Positions 31,268 to 40,714 of a stretch of DNA of 64,000 nt are shown in pieces. Position numbers and translations under genes: made by a program. The first letter of the stretch is position 1. Every line of letters starts with the position of its first letter. This DNA comes from Paraniabella hibiscisoli (GTDB lineage Bacteria; Bacteroidota; Bacteroidia; Chitinophagales; Chitinophagaceae): NCBI RefSeq assembly GCF_022512515.1, contig NZ_JAKWBK010000001.1, forward strand, positions 3,286,001 to 3,350,000, written 5' to 3'. The notes below the pieces were generated by a model that saw only the letters and a list, made by a program, of their open reading frames with translations, did no database searches and was not told the DNA's origin.

Positions 31268-32167
31268 ATGAAACCAACATTAGTGATTTTGGCCGCAGGA
31301 ATGGCCTCTCGTTACGGAAGTATGAAACAGGTGGAGGCTTTTGGTCCGAGTGGCGAAACGATAATGGATTATTCGATAGCAGATGCTGTAAAAGCTGGAT
31401 TCGGGAAGATTGTATTTCTGATCCGTGAGCAGTTTGTAGAAAACTTCAGGAATCTTTTTGCTTCTAAACTTGATGGAAAAGTAGACTATGAATTTGCTTT
31501 CCAGGAATTGGATATGTACCTGGATGGTGTAGAAATCCCGGCAGAACGTACCAAGCCCTGGGGTACCGGGCATGCAGTACTGTGTACTGCAAAAGTAGTA
31601 ACCACTCCTTTTGCAGTAATTAACGCAGATGACTTTTATGGTTTTGATGCGTTTAAAAAAGCGGCTGAGTTTTTAACTACTGAGTGCAATGAAAAAACAT
31701 ACGCGGTAATCAGCTACCCGCTGATGAATACCTTATCTGAACACGGTACTGTAAATCGTGGCGTGTGTGGACTGGACGAAAAAGGCAACCTGGCAAGTGT
31801 AGTAGAACGCATCGGTATTGGTTTACAGGGTGATGTAGTGAAGGTAGACGACGGTTTGCAGCCCGATGAATTATCAAAAGACACGGTAGTTTCTATGAAT
31901 TTCTGGTGCTTTCATCCTTCGGTATATGATTTGTATGAAAAAGATTTCAAAGCTTTTATTAAGGAAAGTATTGCTGTTCCTAAGTCTGAGTTCCTGATCC
32001 CTGCTGTGGTAGATAATTTTATTAAAGAAGGCGGGGAAGTAAAAGTGGTGACTACATCAGCTCAGTGGTTTGGCGTAACTTATAAAGAAGATGCTCCGGC
32101 AGTTCAGAAACAACTAAACGACCTGATTGAGCAAGGCGCCTACAGCACTAATCTCTGGGGTGCATAA
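31268..32167 (+). CDS. Sugar-phosphate nucleotidyltransferase family protein
   Basis: 299 residues from ATG 31268 (MKPTLVILAAGMASRYGSMK). The nucleotide-binding signature L-A-A-G-M-A-S-R-Y-G-S-M-K is a variant of G-x-G-T-R. The metal aspartates appear in I-N-A-D-D-F-Y-G near residue 118. Bacteroidota have this conserved nucleotidyltransferase whose sugar substrate is not established. Intact, followed by a strong terminator. Confidence 0.85.
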   Translation: MKPTLVILAAGMASRYGSMKQVEAFGPSGETIMDYSIADAVKAGFGKIVFLIREQFVENFRNLFASKLDGKVDYEFAFQELDMYLDGVEIPAERTKPWGTGHAVLCTAKVVTTPFAVINADDFYGFDAFKKAAEFLTTECNEKTYAVISYPLMNTLSEHGTVNRGVCGLDEKGNLASVVERIGIGLQGDVVKVDDGLQPDELSKDTVVSMNFWCFHPSVYDLYEKDFKAFIKESIAVPKSEFLIPAVVDNFIKEGGEVKVVTTSAQWFGVTYKEDAPAVQKQLNDLIEQGAYSTNLWGA

Positions 32168-32195
32168 TAAAATAGATTTGTTTGTAACGCTTTAT

Positions 32196-32226
32196 AGCGC
32201 GTGGTTTAAGCCACGCGCTTTTTTAT
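32196..32226 (+). terminator. Rho-independent terminator
   Basis: AGCGCGTGG/CCACGCGCT 9-bp stem with a 6-base loop, then TTTTTTA, 29 bases past the nucleotidyltransferase stop. Confidence 0.9.
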
Positions 32227-32248
32227 GCATTCGTTGGCCTTGTTGCAT

Positions 32249-32275
32249 AAAAAAGCGCTACCCTGCAGGTAACGC
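32249..32275 (-). terminator. Terminator of sigma/protease operon
   Basis: On the minus strand an imperfect GCGTTACC/GGGTAGCGC stem is followed by TTTTTTATG, 30 bases past the protease stop at 32305. Confidence 0.7.
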
Positions 32276-32304
32276 CTATCCGGTTTTGGCTTTGTTTAAT
32301 CGCC

Positions 32305-33437
32305 TCAATTCACTTTCACCATATATATGTATTCTTCTATTTTCTTTACCTGTTGAGGACTTTTCAGTCCACTAAGTGAGCTTTTGGTGCTCAGCTTTAT
32401 ATTTTTTATCGTAGAATCAATATCGTCTCTCTTTCTCGCATCACTCAGGGCATTAAAGATATTACGGGTCTGAATAGCAAATGCCACACCTTCCGCATCT
32501 TTTTGTTTGGCATTTAAGATACCAATTATTTCACCATTGCTATTTAATACAGGACTGCCGCTATTACCTCTTTCTGCTTTTATATCAATCTGGCAGCTCA
32601 ATGTATCACCATTATAGCCTGTTTTCGAGCTTAGGTAACCTTGTCCGTAAACCAGTTCCTCATCTTTAGGATAACCTAAGGTAAATATAGGCTCAGCCAG
32701 GTCGGTTGCTTTTTTGGTAAAACCATAAGGCGTACCTGGTAAAGCTTTAAAATCAGGGTCGTTTATTTTTAAGATAGCAATATCTGTTGCCGGGTTAAGG
32801 TATACTACTTTTGCCAGGAACTCTTTACCCGCTGTATTTTGTACTGCTATATTTTTTGCTTCTTTTATTACGTGGTAGTTGGTAACCAGGTAGCCTTTCC
32901 CGTCTATGATAAAGCCGGTACCACTATTGGTGTAAGGTATTTCTGGAGTAACGGTTGCAGTGTTGCCCTGCTTAAGTGTGTTGATTTCTTTGTCCTGCAG
33001 CCGCGATTTTACCTGGAGCGTATTAATATTCTTTTTAAGAATTTCCAGCTGGTCTTTAGGTGCTTTGGGAGTAACGGAGCCTACAATCCCGTTTACCATT
33101 AAAGCGGTAATGCCTGCAATGGAAGCAGCAATGGCTGCCGTTTTCTTAAACTTATGAAACAGGTATACAACCTTGCCTCCTTTAGGTTTAGCAGCATTTA
33201 TTTTGCCCTGGGCCGAAAGATCATTGTGCACTTCATTCAGTGAAAGCTGAAATTTCTGCCACTGGTTGAAGCGGTTCATTTTTGTAAAAACAACGTATGC
33301 TCCACCACCATTTGATCTACCTCACTATCCGCCTTACGCAGGTTTTCAAAATGAAGCCGTTCGTCAGGGTTCATATTACCCATTATGTACCGCTCAACGG
33401 CATCTAAAAGGGTTATATTATTATTCTGGTCATTCAT
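32305..33437 (-). CDS. Anti-sigma-like domain fused to trypsin-like S1C protease, one frameshift
   Basis: About 378 residues. ATG 33437 lies 3 bases after the sigma-factor stop; one base added to the T run 33279-33283 joins an N-terminal helical part (L-L-D-A-V-E-R-Y-I-M-G-N-M-N-P-D-E-R) typical of Bacteroidota anti-sigma factors to the rest. A single membrane span near residue 110 is followed by a short coiled coil and a serine protease with histidine in T-N-Y-H-V-I, aspartate in A-T-D-I-A-I-L and serine in G-N-S-G-S-P-V. No PDZ domain. Expected topology: N-terminus inside, protease in the periplasm. Confidence 0.8.
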
Positions 33438-33440
33438 CAC

Positions 33441-34016
33441 TTAATCAGGTTTTTTTATATTGAGAAAAGAATATTTTTTCAAGCGCATCAGGCATTTGTA
33501 TTTTTGGGTCTTTGCATTTTCTGCATTCGTGTACCCAAAATTTTCTGCTATTTCCTGCATGCTGTTGTTTTTAAAATAAAACGCCTCCAGCAGGCTTTTA
33601 CAGGGTTCTCCTAATGTGCTGATGGCGGCATGCATCATTTCAAATTCAGCATCTTTCTGTTCGTGCTCCACTACTTCGCCATCCACAGCTATCTGAGTTT
33701 CGTTGGTATCATCAAAATCGGTCGTATGCCTGTTGCTCTGGTTCAGTTTTTTTAGCCAAAGCCTCCTGGCAACCGAGTAGAGGTAGGTCCTTATCTGGCA
33801 ATTCAATTCAAAACTACCCGACCTGGCCTTGTCATACAAAACCATCATTGCCTCCTGGAAAATATCTTTGGCATCGTCTATGGTTCCGTTGTTGTTGATT
33901 ACCAGGGCCTGAACCAGATTGTAGTTCTGCCCATAGATCATTTCAACCGATCTTTTGTCGTTACGAGCTAATCCCTTCAATAAAATTATTTCCTGTTCTA
34001 ATGTAGAATCTTTCAA
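33441..34016 (-). CDS. ECF (sigma-70 family) RNA polymerase sigma factor
   Basis: 191 residues, intact. Region 2 contains D-A-K-D-I-F-Q-E-A-M-M-V-L-Y-D near residue 45; region 4 contains the helix-turn-helix L-L-E-A-F-Y-F-K-N-N-S-M-Q-E-I-A. It directs RNA polymerase to extracytoplasmic-stress promoters. It is cotranscribed with the membrane anti-sigma/protease fusion, and a GGGTTAC-N15-GTATTAA element sits 12 bases upstream of its ATG, suggesting autoregulation. Confidence 0.92.
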   Translation of the reverse strand: MKDSTLEQEIILLKGLARNDKRSVEMIYGQNYNLVQALVINNNGTIDDAKDIFQEAMMVLYDKARSGSFELNCQIRTYLYSVARRLWLKKLNQSNRHTTDFDDTNETQIAVDGEVVEHEQKDAEFEMMHAAISTLGEPCKSLLEAFYFKNNSMQEIAENFGYTNAENAKTQKYKCLMRLKKYSFLNIKKPD

Positions 34017-34027
34017 CCTGTGATAAT

Positions 34028-34056
34028 TTAATACGAATTTTTAAAAATAGTAACCC
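34028..34056 (-). promoter_or_regulatory. Candidate ECF promoter for sigma operon
   Basis: Minus-strand GGGTTAC (34056-34050), 15-base spacer, GTATTAA (34034-34028). The same pair occurs facing the other way at 34087-34114. Confidence 0.5.
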
Positions 34057-34086
34057 TTTCGCAGTCAGAAAAAAATTTTTATTTAT

Positions 34087-34114
34087 GGGTTACCTTTTTC
34101 CCTTTGGGTATTAA
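34087..34114 (+). promoter_or_regulatory. Candidate ECF promoter for small lipoprotein
   Basis: GGGTTAC (34087-34093), 14-base spacer, GTATTAA (34108-34114), 27 bases before ATG 34142. Divergent twin of the element at 34028-34056. Confidence 0.5.
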
Positions 34115-34141
34115 CTATTTTAACAGCAAACCTTAAATTTT

Positions 34142-34359
34142 ATGAAAAAGTTATTTATTTTATTCGCAATCAGTTCTTTAGGATTTGTAGCATGTAATAA
34201 TGCGGCAGAAGGCGAAGGTGGTTCAGACTCTACTAATGTTAGTGCTGACACCAGTTCGGTTGATCCAACTTTGGGTAACCTCCGGTTAATCCAACCGATA
34301 CTATGGTAAACCTGGATACAACTTCTGCAGCAGCTGACACGTCTGCAATTAAATTATAA
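34142..34359 (+). CDS. Small Ser/Thr/Asp-rich lipoprotein, one frameshift
   Basis: About 72 residues. MKKLFILFAISSLGFVACNN carries a lipobox (F-V-A-C) with the acylated cysteine at 19. The rest is a disordered chain of D-T-S/A-D-T motifs. C run 34279-34280 lacks one base; repair gives N-P-P-V-N-P-T-D-T and the C-terminus T-S-A-I-K-L. Divergent from the ECF sigma gene and probably under the same factor. Terminator follows. Confidence 0.65.
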
Positions 34360-34387
34360 TTTTTATTCGGCAAGCAATATAGAGGAG

Positions 34388-34416
34388 CCATTCCGCTACG
34401 GCGGAGTGGTTTTTTT
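34388..34416 (+). terminator. Terminator of small lipoprotein gene
   Basis: CCATTCCGC/GCGGAGTGG stem (one G-T pair), TACG loop, then seven T. The remaining stretch 34417-34580 up to the helicase promoter holds nothing I can support. Confidence 0.85.
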
Positions 34417-34586
34417 ATACCCTTAAGGAATGCTGGCCGGTAAGTAATGGGGCCCGCGATTTTGTTATGTTTCCTTAAGGTAATAGTGACGACCCCGGAT
34501 TTGGAAAGTATTTTTGGCATAGCTGCAAATGCAGCTGAAAACAAAGGCTTCGGCAATGGGTAACACGGGGCATATATTTTCAAAAA

Positions 34587-34616
34587 TTGCCAAATGATTT
34601 GTTTTTGTTACCTTTG
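34587..34616 (+). promoter_or_regulatory. Promoter of DEAD-box helicase gene
   Basis: TTG at 34587-34589 and TACCTTTG at 34609-34616 with a 19-base spacer match the Bacteroidota -33/-7 consensus. The ATG begins 10 bases after the -7 box, so the leader should be only a few bases. Confidence 0.65.
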
Positions 34617-34626
34617 CACTCTTTTT

Positions 34627-36290
34627 ATGACAACATTTGAATCATTAGGGATTGAGGCTGGGCTGCTTCAATCTCTGGAAACTATCGGTTTCGTAACTCC
34701 CACACCCATTCAGGAACAAGCCATTCCCGTTTTATTACAAGGTACCAAAGATTTTATAGGTTTAGCACAAACCGGTACCGGTAAAACAGCAGCATTTGGT
34801 TTACCCTTATTGCAATTAATTAGTAAAGAACAACGTACGCCGCAAGCTTTGGTCATTTGCCCAACGCGCGAGCTATGTCTGCAAATTGCTAAAGACTTAG
34901 GCAACTTCAAAGGGAAAAAAGTCCTGTTGGTGTAACTGCCGTTTATGGTGGTGCCTCTATCTCTGATCAGATCAGGGAAATCAAACGGGGAACCAACATC
35001 ATTGTAGCTACCCCTGGTCGTTTGATTGACTTAATCGAACGCAAAGCCATTAATTTAGAAGGTATTAACTATGTAGTATTAGATGAGGCAGATGAAATGC
35101 TGAATATGGGCTTTAAGGATGATATTGAATTCATTCTAAAGGAAACCATTAACCGGGATAGCATCTGGCTGTTTAGTGCAACTATGCCACCGGCAATCAG
35201 GCAGGTAAGCAAGCGATATATGGACAATCCCCATGAGATTACCGTAGGTAAAGTGAATTCAGGGAATGCCAATATTGATCACCAGTATTATTCTACACAA
35301 CACGTAAACAGGTACGAAACCTTAAAGCGTATTATAGATTTCAATCCGGGTATTTACGGTATTGTTTTCACCAGAACCAAGGCTGATGCGCAAAATGTAA
35401 CAGAGAGCCTTATCCGTGAAGGATATGATATTGAAGCCTTGCATGGCGATTTAACGCAGGCGCAGCGTGATAAAGTAATGGCGCGTTTCCGTGAAAAGTC
35501 AATTCAATTGCTGATAGCTACAGACGTAGCAGCAAGGGGTATTGATGTAAAGGAAATAACACACGTTATTAATTATGAATTACCAGATGATACAGAAGTT
35601 TATACGCACCGAAGCGGCAGAACGGGCCGTGCTGGTAAGAGCGGGGTTTCGGTTTCATTGGTTACACCAAGAGAACTCTATCGTTTACGCCAGATTGAAA
35701 AGCTGGTAAATACGAAGTTTCATAAAATGGATATTCCAAGTGGTAAAGATGTTTGCCGCAAACAGTTCTTCCATTTTATCGATAAAATGCTGCAGGCTGA
35801 TATCAGCAATGGTGAGTACGCTACTTATCTTCCTATTCTGCAGGAGAAATTTGCAGATGTAGATAAAGAAGAAATTATGCAACGTGTAGCTGCATTGGAA
35901 TTCGACCGATTTTTAAAATACTATGAGAACTCAGCTGATTTGAACATCCGTGATTCGGGTAAAGCTGGCAGGGAAGGGAGAAGTGCTGAGAGAAGTAGTG
36001 GCAGGGAAGGCCGCAGCTCCAGGAGCAGCAATGGTAACTATCAGCGTTTATTTGTAAACCTTGGTACGAAAGATGGTTTTTATAAAGCAAGCTTTTTACA
36101 GTTTATTCTGGACATGAGCGGATTGAGTAAAGATGTGCTCGGTAAGATAGACATGAAGGATATGAATAGCTGGGTAGAGATCGATCCATCTGCAGGTAAT
36201 AAAATGATCAAAGCACTGGACGGTAAAAATTATCGAGGCAGAAAAATTCGCATGAACGACGCCGAACAAGGCGGCGGACGCAGAAGATAA
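34627..36290 (+). CDS. DEAD-box RNA helicase with DbpA-like RNA-binding domain, one frameshift
   Basis: About 555 residues from ATG 34627 (MTTFESLGIEAGLLQSLETI). Q motif P-T-P-I-Q-E-Q-A, Walker A A-Q-T-G-T-G-K-T, P-T-R-E-L, T-P-G-R, D-E-A-D, S-A-T and H-R-S-G-R-T-G-R-A-G are all seen. A basic R/S/G-rich linker near residue 450 leads to a DbpA-type RNA-binding domain (Y-Q-R-L-F-V-N-L-G...Y-R-G-R-K-I-R). C run 34923-34924 lacks one base. Cold-shock/ribosome-assembly type helicase (CsdA/DeaD-like). Confidence 0.9.
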
Positions 36291-36316
36291 TTTACCTCTT
36301 CTAATAAATTATTAAA

Positions 36317-36339
36317 TCGCTCCCCGGAGCGATTTTTTT
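36317..36339 (+). terminator. Terminator of helicase gene
   Basis: TCGCTCC-CC-GGAGCGA followed by seven T, 26 bases past the stop. Confidence 0.9.
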
Positions 36340-36466
36340 GTTTTTAGTGTATCCGTTCGCCGTTTTTTTATCTTATATATCGTTCATGGAGTTGCTTTCT
36401 ATCAACTTTTAATAGACAGGTTATTGTATTTGTATAAAAGAATTACATTTATATAAACGTAGCTAT

Positions 36467-37621
36467 ATGAATTTTGAACTGACCGAAGAGCAACTAATGA
36501 TACAGAAAGCAGCCCGGGATTTCGCTCAAAATGAGTGTTTACCGGGTGTGATCGAACGCGATGAGCAACAAAAATTCCCCTTAGAACAAATATCCAAACT
36601 GGCCGACCTTGGATTTCTGGGTATGATGGTAGATGAGCAATATGGCGGAGCTGGTATGGACACGATCAGCTATGTGCTGGCTATGGAAGAGATATCGAAA
36701 GTGGATGCCAGCGTAAGCGTGTGCATGAGTGTTAACAATAGCCTGGTTTGCTACGGGCTGCAGGCTTTCGGATCTGAAGAACAAAAGAAGAAGTACCTGA
36801 CACCGCTAGCGCAAGGGAAAAAGGACGGCGCATTGTATATAGGCGCTTTTATGTTGAGTGAGCCGGAAGCGGGCAGTGATGCTACCTCACAGCGAACCAC
36901 CGCTGAAGATAAAGGCGATTATTATTTACTGAATGGCACTAAAAACTGGATCACAAATGGAGGAACAGCATCTGTTTACCTCGTAATGGCACAAACAGAC
37001 ATTTCGAAAGGATCGAAAGGTATTAATACATTAATTGTAGAGAAGAACTGGCCGGGAGTTACGGTAGCTGCGAAAGAAAATAAGCTGGGAATAAGAGGTA
37101 GCGACACGCACACAGTTATGTTTACTGATGTAAAAGTGCCCAAAGAAAACCGGATCGGAGCGGATGGTTTTGGTTTTTCATTCGCAATGAAAACATTGGC
37201 AGGAGGCCGTATTGGCATTGCTTCCCAGGCATTGGGTATTGCCAGTGGCGCTTATGAACTGGCTAAAGAATATGCTAAAACAAGAAAAGCTTTTGGTACC
37301 GAAATTATGAACCACCAGGCCATTGCTTTTAAGCTGGCCGATATGCACATGAAAATTGAAGCAGCCAGGCTGTTATGTTTGAAAGCCGCCTGGGAAAAAG
37401 ACCAACATCAGGACTATACCATCAGTTCTTCCATGGCCAAGCTCTATGCCTCTGAGACCGCTATGTGGACTGCGATTGAAGCCGTGCAGGTACATGGCGG
37501 ATACGGTTATGTAAAAGAATATCATGTAGAACGATTGATGCGTGATGCCAAGATCACACAGATCTATGAGGGTACCAGCGAGGTACAAAGAATCGTCATA
37601 AGCAGGGGTATATTAAAATAA
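36467..37621 (+). CDS. Short-chain acyl-CoA dehydrogenase
   Basis: 384 residues, the normal length, intact. Motifs: L-S-E-P-E-A-G-S-D near residue 130 (FAD/substrate), W-I-T-N-G near 165, and Q-I-Y-E-G-T-S-E-V-Q-R near 365 containing the catalytic glutamate. Resembles butyryl-CoA dehydrogenase: oxidises acyl-CoA to enoyl-CoA with FAD, passing electrons to ETF. Monocistronic; no other beta-oxidation gene adjoins. Confidence 0.92.
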   Translation: MNFELTEEQLMIQKAARDFAQNECLPGVIERDEQQKFPLEQISKLADLGFLGMMVDEQYGGAGMDTISYVLAMEEISKVDASVSVCMSVNNSLVCYGLQAFGSEEQKKKYLTPLAQGKKDGALYIGAFMLSEPEAGSDATSQRTTAEDKGDYYLLNGTKNWITNGGTASVYLVMAQTDISKGSKGINTLIVEKNWPGVTVAAKENKLGIRGSDTHTVMFTDVKVPKENRIGADGFGFSFAMKTLAGGRIGIASQALGIASGAYELAKEYAKTRKAFGTEIMNHQAIAFKLADMHMKIEAARLLCLKAAWEKDQHQDYTISSSMAKLYASETAMWTAIEAVQVHGGYGYVKEYHVERLMRDAKITQIYEGTSEVQRIVISRGILK

Positions 37622-37642
37622 AACCTGGCTTTAGTACACCGG

Positions 37643-38074
37643 TCATTTAAACTTTCTTCTTTCAATTACAGCAACGGTAAGTCTGCTGATACAGATCAGC
37701 TGTTGACTGTCATTATACAGCTTAATATCCCACACATGGCTGCTTTTACCCAGGTGGAGCGGACTGCAAACTGCACGCGCATACCCTGATAAAACCGGTC
37801 TTAAATGGTTGGCATTTATTTCCATACCCACTACCATAAACTTTTCGCGGTCTACCACCAGGCTGCTGGCGTAAGAACCCACCGTTTCTGCAAGCACCAC
37901 CGATGCCCCTCCATGTAGAATGCCATAAGGCTGCCTGGTTTTGTCGCTTACCGGCATAGTGGCTTCCAGCGAATTTTCGGTAATAGCCGTGAATCTTATA
38001 CCCAGGTGGGTATTCATATTGTCGTTGGTTATTTCGTTCAACCTTGCCAGGTCATATTCTTTAGTCCAGATCAT
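37643..38074 (-). CDS. Hotdog-fold PaaI-type thioesterase
   Basis: 143 residues from ATG 38074 (MIWTKEYDLARLNEITNDNM); upstream in-frame residues are not conserved. The motif G-I-L-H-G-G-A-S-V-V-L-A-E-T-V-G-S near residue 60 carries the catalytic H-G-G and glutamate. Hydrolyses acyl-CoA, probably an aryl or 1,4-dihydroxy-2-naphthoyl-CoA-like substrate. Convergent with the acyl-CoA dehydrogenase gene. Confidence 0.85.
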   Translation of the reverse strand: MIWTKEYDLARLNEITNDNMNTHLGIRFTAITENSLEATMPVSDKTRQPYGILHGGASVVLAETVGSYASSLVVDREKFMVVGMEINANHLRPVLSGYARAVCSPLHLGKSSHVWDIKLYNDSQQLICISRLTVAVIERRKFK

Positions 38075-38211
38075 ACTATTTTTTAGGGATATAAATGTAA
38101 GCCGATACAATGAATCGCAGGCAAGAAGTACAAGTCCTGTTAAAAAACAGGTTCTTCAACAATTATCTGGGTATAAATAGTTGTAATATTGAGACTTTAA
38201 AGAGCTGTAAT

Positions 38212-38985
38212 ATGAGTGTGATCGAAATAACCGACCTCAAAAAGCAATATGCGGGCAATTATGTGTTAAAGGGTATCAATCTGCAGGTAGAGCCGGGAAT
38301 GATATTAGGCTATATTGGTCCGAATGGCGCCGGTAAAAGTACTACGATCAAAATTATTACTGGCATCATAGATGAGTTTGAAGGTGACGTAAAAGTGTTA
38401 GGGATGGATGTGCGTAATGAGTCGCTGGAAGTGAAACGGCGAATTGGCTATATACCGGAACTGGCGGCGCTTTACGATGTGCTAACCCCGGTAGAATACT
38501 TAAAATTTACCGGCAAGCTTTATGGTTTAAGCGATGAGGTCTTTGCAGCTAAGGGATGGGAGTTGTTAAAGCTTTTCGATTTGGCTGATAAAGCTGAAGC
38601 CCGCATGAATACCTATAGCAAGGGTATGAAGCAAAAGGTACTGCTGATAAGCGGCCTGATGCATAACCCCGAAATTATTTTCCTGGATGAGCCCTTAAGC
38701 GGTTTAGATGCTAATGCGGTAATACTGGTGAAAGAGATGTTACAGCAGCTCAAGCAATCTGGTAAAACTATTTTCTATTCATCGCATATTATGGACGTAG
38801 TGGAAAAGATCAGCGACCGGATTATTTTAATTGATAAGGGCCAGATCATTGCAGATGGTACTATTGATACATTGAGGCAACAGGCACAGCAAGGCTCGCT
38901 GGAAAGTATATTCAAATCGCTGACTGCTACCGATTCGGTAACTACCAATACTGCCAAAGAAATTATTGACGTACTAAACAGCTAA
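38212..38985 (+). CDS. ABC transporter ATP-binding protein
   Basis: 257 residues from ATG 38212 (MSVIEITDLKKQYAGNYVLK). Walker A G-P-N-G-A-G-K-S-T, signature Y-S-K-G-M-K-Q-K, Walker B I-I-F-L-D-E-P-L-S-G-L-D and the H-loop S-S-H are all present. Resembles the ABC-2/Nat-type exporters. The permease gene follows after 7 bases. Intact. Confidence 0.9.
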   Translation: MSVIEITDLKKQYAGNYVLKGINLQVEPGMILGYIGPNGAGKSTTIKIITGIIDEFEGDVKVLGMDVRNESLEVKRRIGYIPELAALYDVLTPVEYLKFTGKLYGLSDEVFAAKGWELLKLFDLADKAEARMNTYSKGMKQKVLLISGLMHNPEIIFLDEPLSGLDANAVILVKEMLQQLKQSGKTIFYSSHIMDVVEKISDRIILIDKGQIIADGTIDTLRQQAQQGSLESIFKSLTATDSVTTNTAKEIIDVLNS

Positions 38986-38992
38986 CTATTAC

Positions 38993-40650
38993 ATGGATAC
39001 TTTTTCCTCCGGTTGTTTTTCGGCTTAATAAAGTCGTTGCCCTTATCTGGTGTAAACCTGGAACAGGTGCACATGATCGCCTCTACAAAGCTGACCATGG
39101 ACAGGCGACGCAAACCGGCTACCTGGAAGCGGAGCCAGCAGAAGGAGCCTTCAAACGCCATGTTGTACTCCATGATGGTTTATGCATTAATGGGGTTGTT
39201 TGTGGGATTGATGATTTTTTTGGTACCAGATTTTATGCTTGCAATGATCATTCTGCATACCTACCTTTTGTTTATGCTGATCATGATCCTCATAACCGAC
39301 TTCAGCAACGTACTCTTAGATACTTCAGACTCGCAGATCATACTTCCTAAACCTGTTACCAGCCGTACATTGCTGGTAGCCCGTACGCTGCATATTATTG
39401 TATACCTGGGTCAATTGATACTGGCTATTATTATATGCCCGTTAATTTTTTCAACCATAAGGTATGGTATCCCGGTAGGCGTTACGCTCTTGCTGACTAC
39501 TATACTCACTACTGCCATCGGCATTTTTGTTACTTATATTTTATACGGACTGGTATTGCGTTATACCAGCGAACAGAAAGTAAAAGATATTATTGGCTAC
39601 TTCCAGGTATTTATGACGGTGTTTTTGCGGTGGCCTACCAGGTAATACCTCGTTTGATCAACCTGAGTGAAACTGCATTTAGTTTCGAATTGCATTGGTA
39701 CTCGTATCTTCTACCACCGGTGTGGATGGCCAGTTTGTTAGATTCGGTACAGACAGGCACTATTGACGGCGCACGAATAGGCATGATCGTTTGCGCAATT
39801 GGGATGCCTTTACTCTCCGGGTTTATCATAGCCAGGTATTTGGCTCCTTATTTCTCCAGGTTTATGTCTGCGCCTGCTGAGGGTAGTGCTATTGCTTCAA
39901 CAAAAAAGCAGCAAATAGCAAATCAAGGCTTTCAGAAAAACTGGCGCAGCTGTTGTGCCGGTCTCCGTATGAAAATGCCTCGTTTTCCCTGGTTTGGAAA
40001 ATAACAGGTCGCGATAAGAATTTTAAAATGCAGTTTTATCCCAGCCTGGCTTATATTCCTGTGTTTATTTTTATTATCCTTTTCAGAAACTTTAAGGATA
40101 TAGGGAGAAGCTGGCTGATTTACCCAACGGAAACATGTTTTTATGGTTGCTATACCTGGGGATGTTTTCGGTTACATTGAGCCTTTCTTTGATCAGTTAT
40201 TATGAGAATTATACGGCTTCCTGGGTGTACCAGACAGCGCCCGTTAGTAAACCAGGAGCATTGATTAATGGTGCAGTAAAGGCATTGCTGGCCAAATTTT
40301 TTATACCGGTCTATTTGGTAATGAGCACGGTTACCTTCGCTATATGGGGTTATAAAACACTGGATGATATTTTGTTGGTGGGGTTTAATAGTATCCTTAT
40401 TTTTTACATCAGTGCTTTAATGTCTACACATTATCTACCGTTTTCGCAGCAGCCCAATGCCAAACAGCAGGGCGGTAAATTTTTAATGGTGTTACTGCGT
40501 ATATTTCTGATCGGTATTTTAGTGGCTTTACATTGGCTGGCCTTAAAAATAAGCTGGCTGGTAATGGCATTGGTACCCCTTTCTGTAGCCGGTTGTTGGT
40601 GGATGAATCACCAAGTACAGCAACTCCCCTGGAGAAAAATTGTTGTATAG
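38993..40650 (+). CDS. ABC exporter permease, four frameshifts
   Basis: About 553 residues, about 10-12 spans in two groups. Start MDTFFLRLFFGLIKSLPLSG is recovered by adding a base to the T run 39001-39005; other one-base gaps are at T 39622-39626, A 39936-39940 and around 40111-40115. A cytoplasmic stretch of basic residues (M-D-R-R-R-K-P-A-T-W-K-R) lies early. Partner of the ATPase upstream; cargo unknown. Confidence 0.78.
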
Positions 40651-40714
40651 TTCGGGATAAGTGCTATCCTAAGCGCTTGTTTAATCTTTTCATTTTTTAG
40701 TTTAATAAAATTTT

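Noticed and set aside
34239..34583. Minus-strand open frame of 114 codons across the small lipoprotein 3' end and the following gap
   Set aside because: It runs antisense through the lipoprotein gene and its terminator, has low-complexity non-family composition, and no promoter; best seen as a chance frame.
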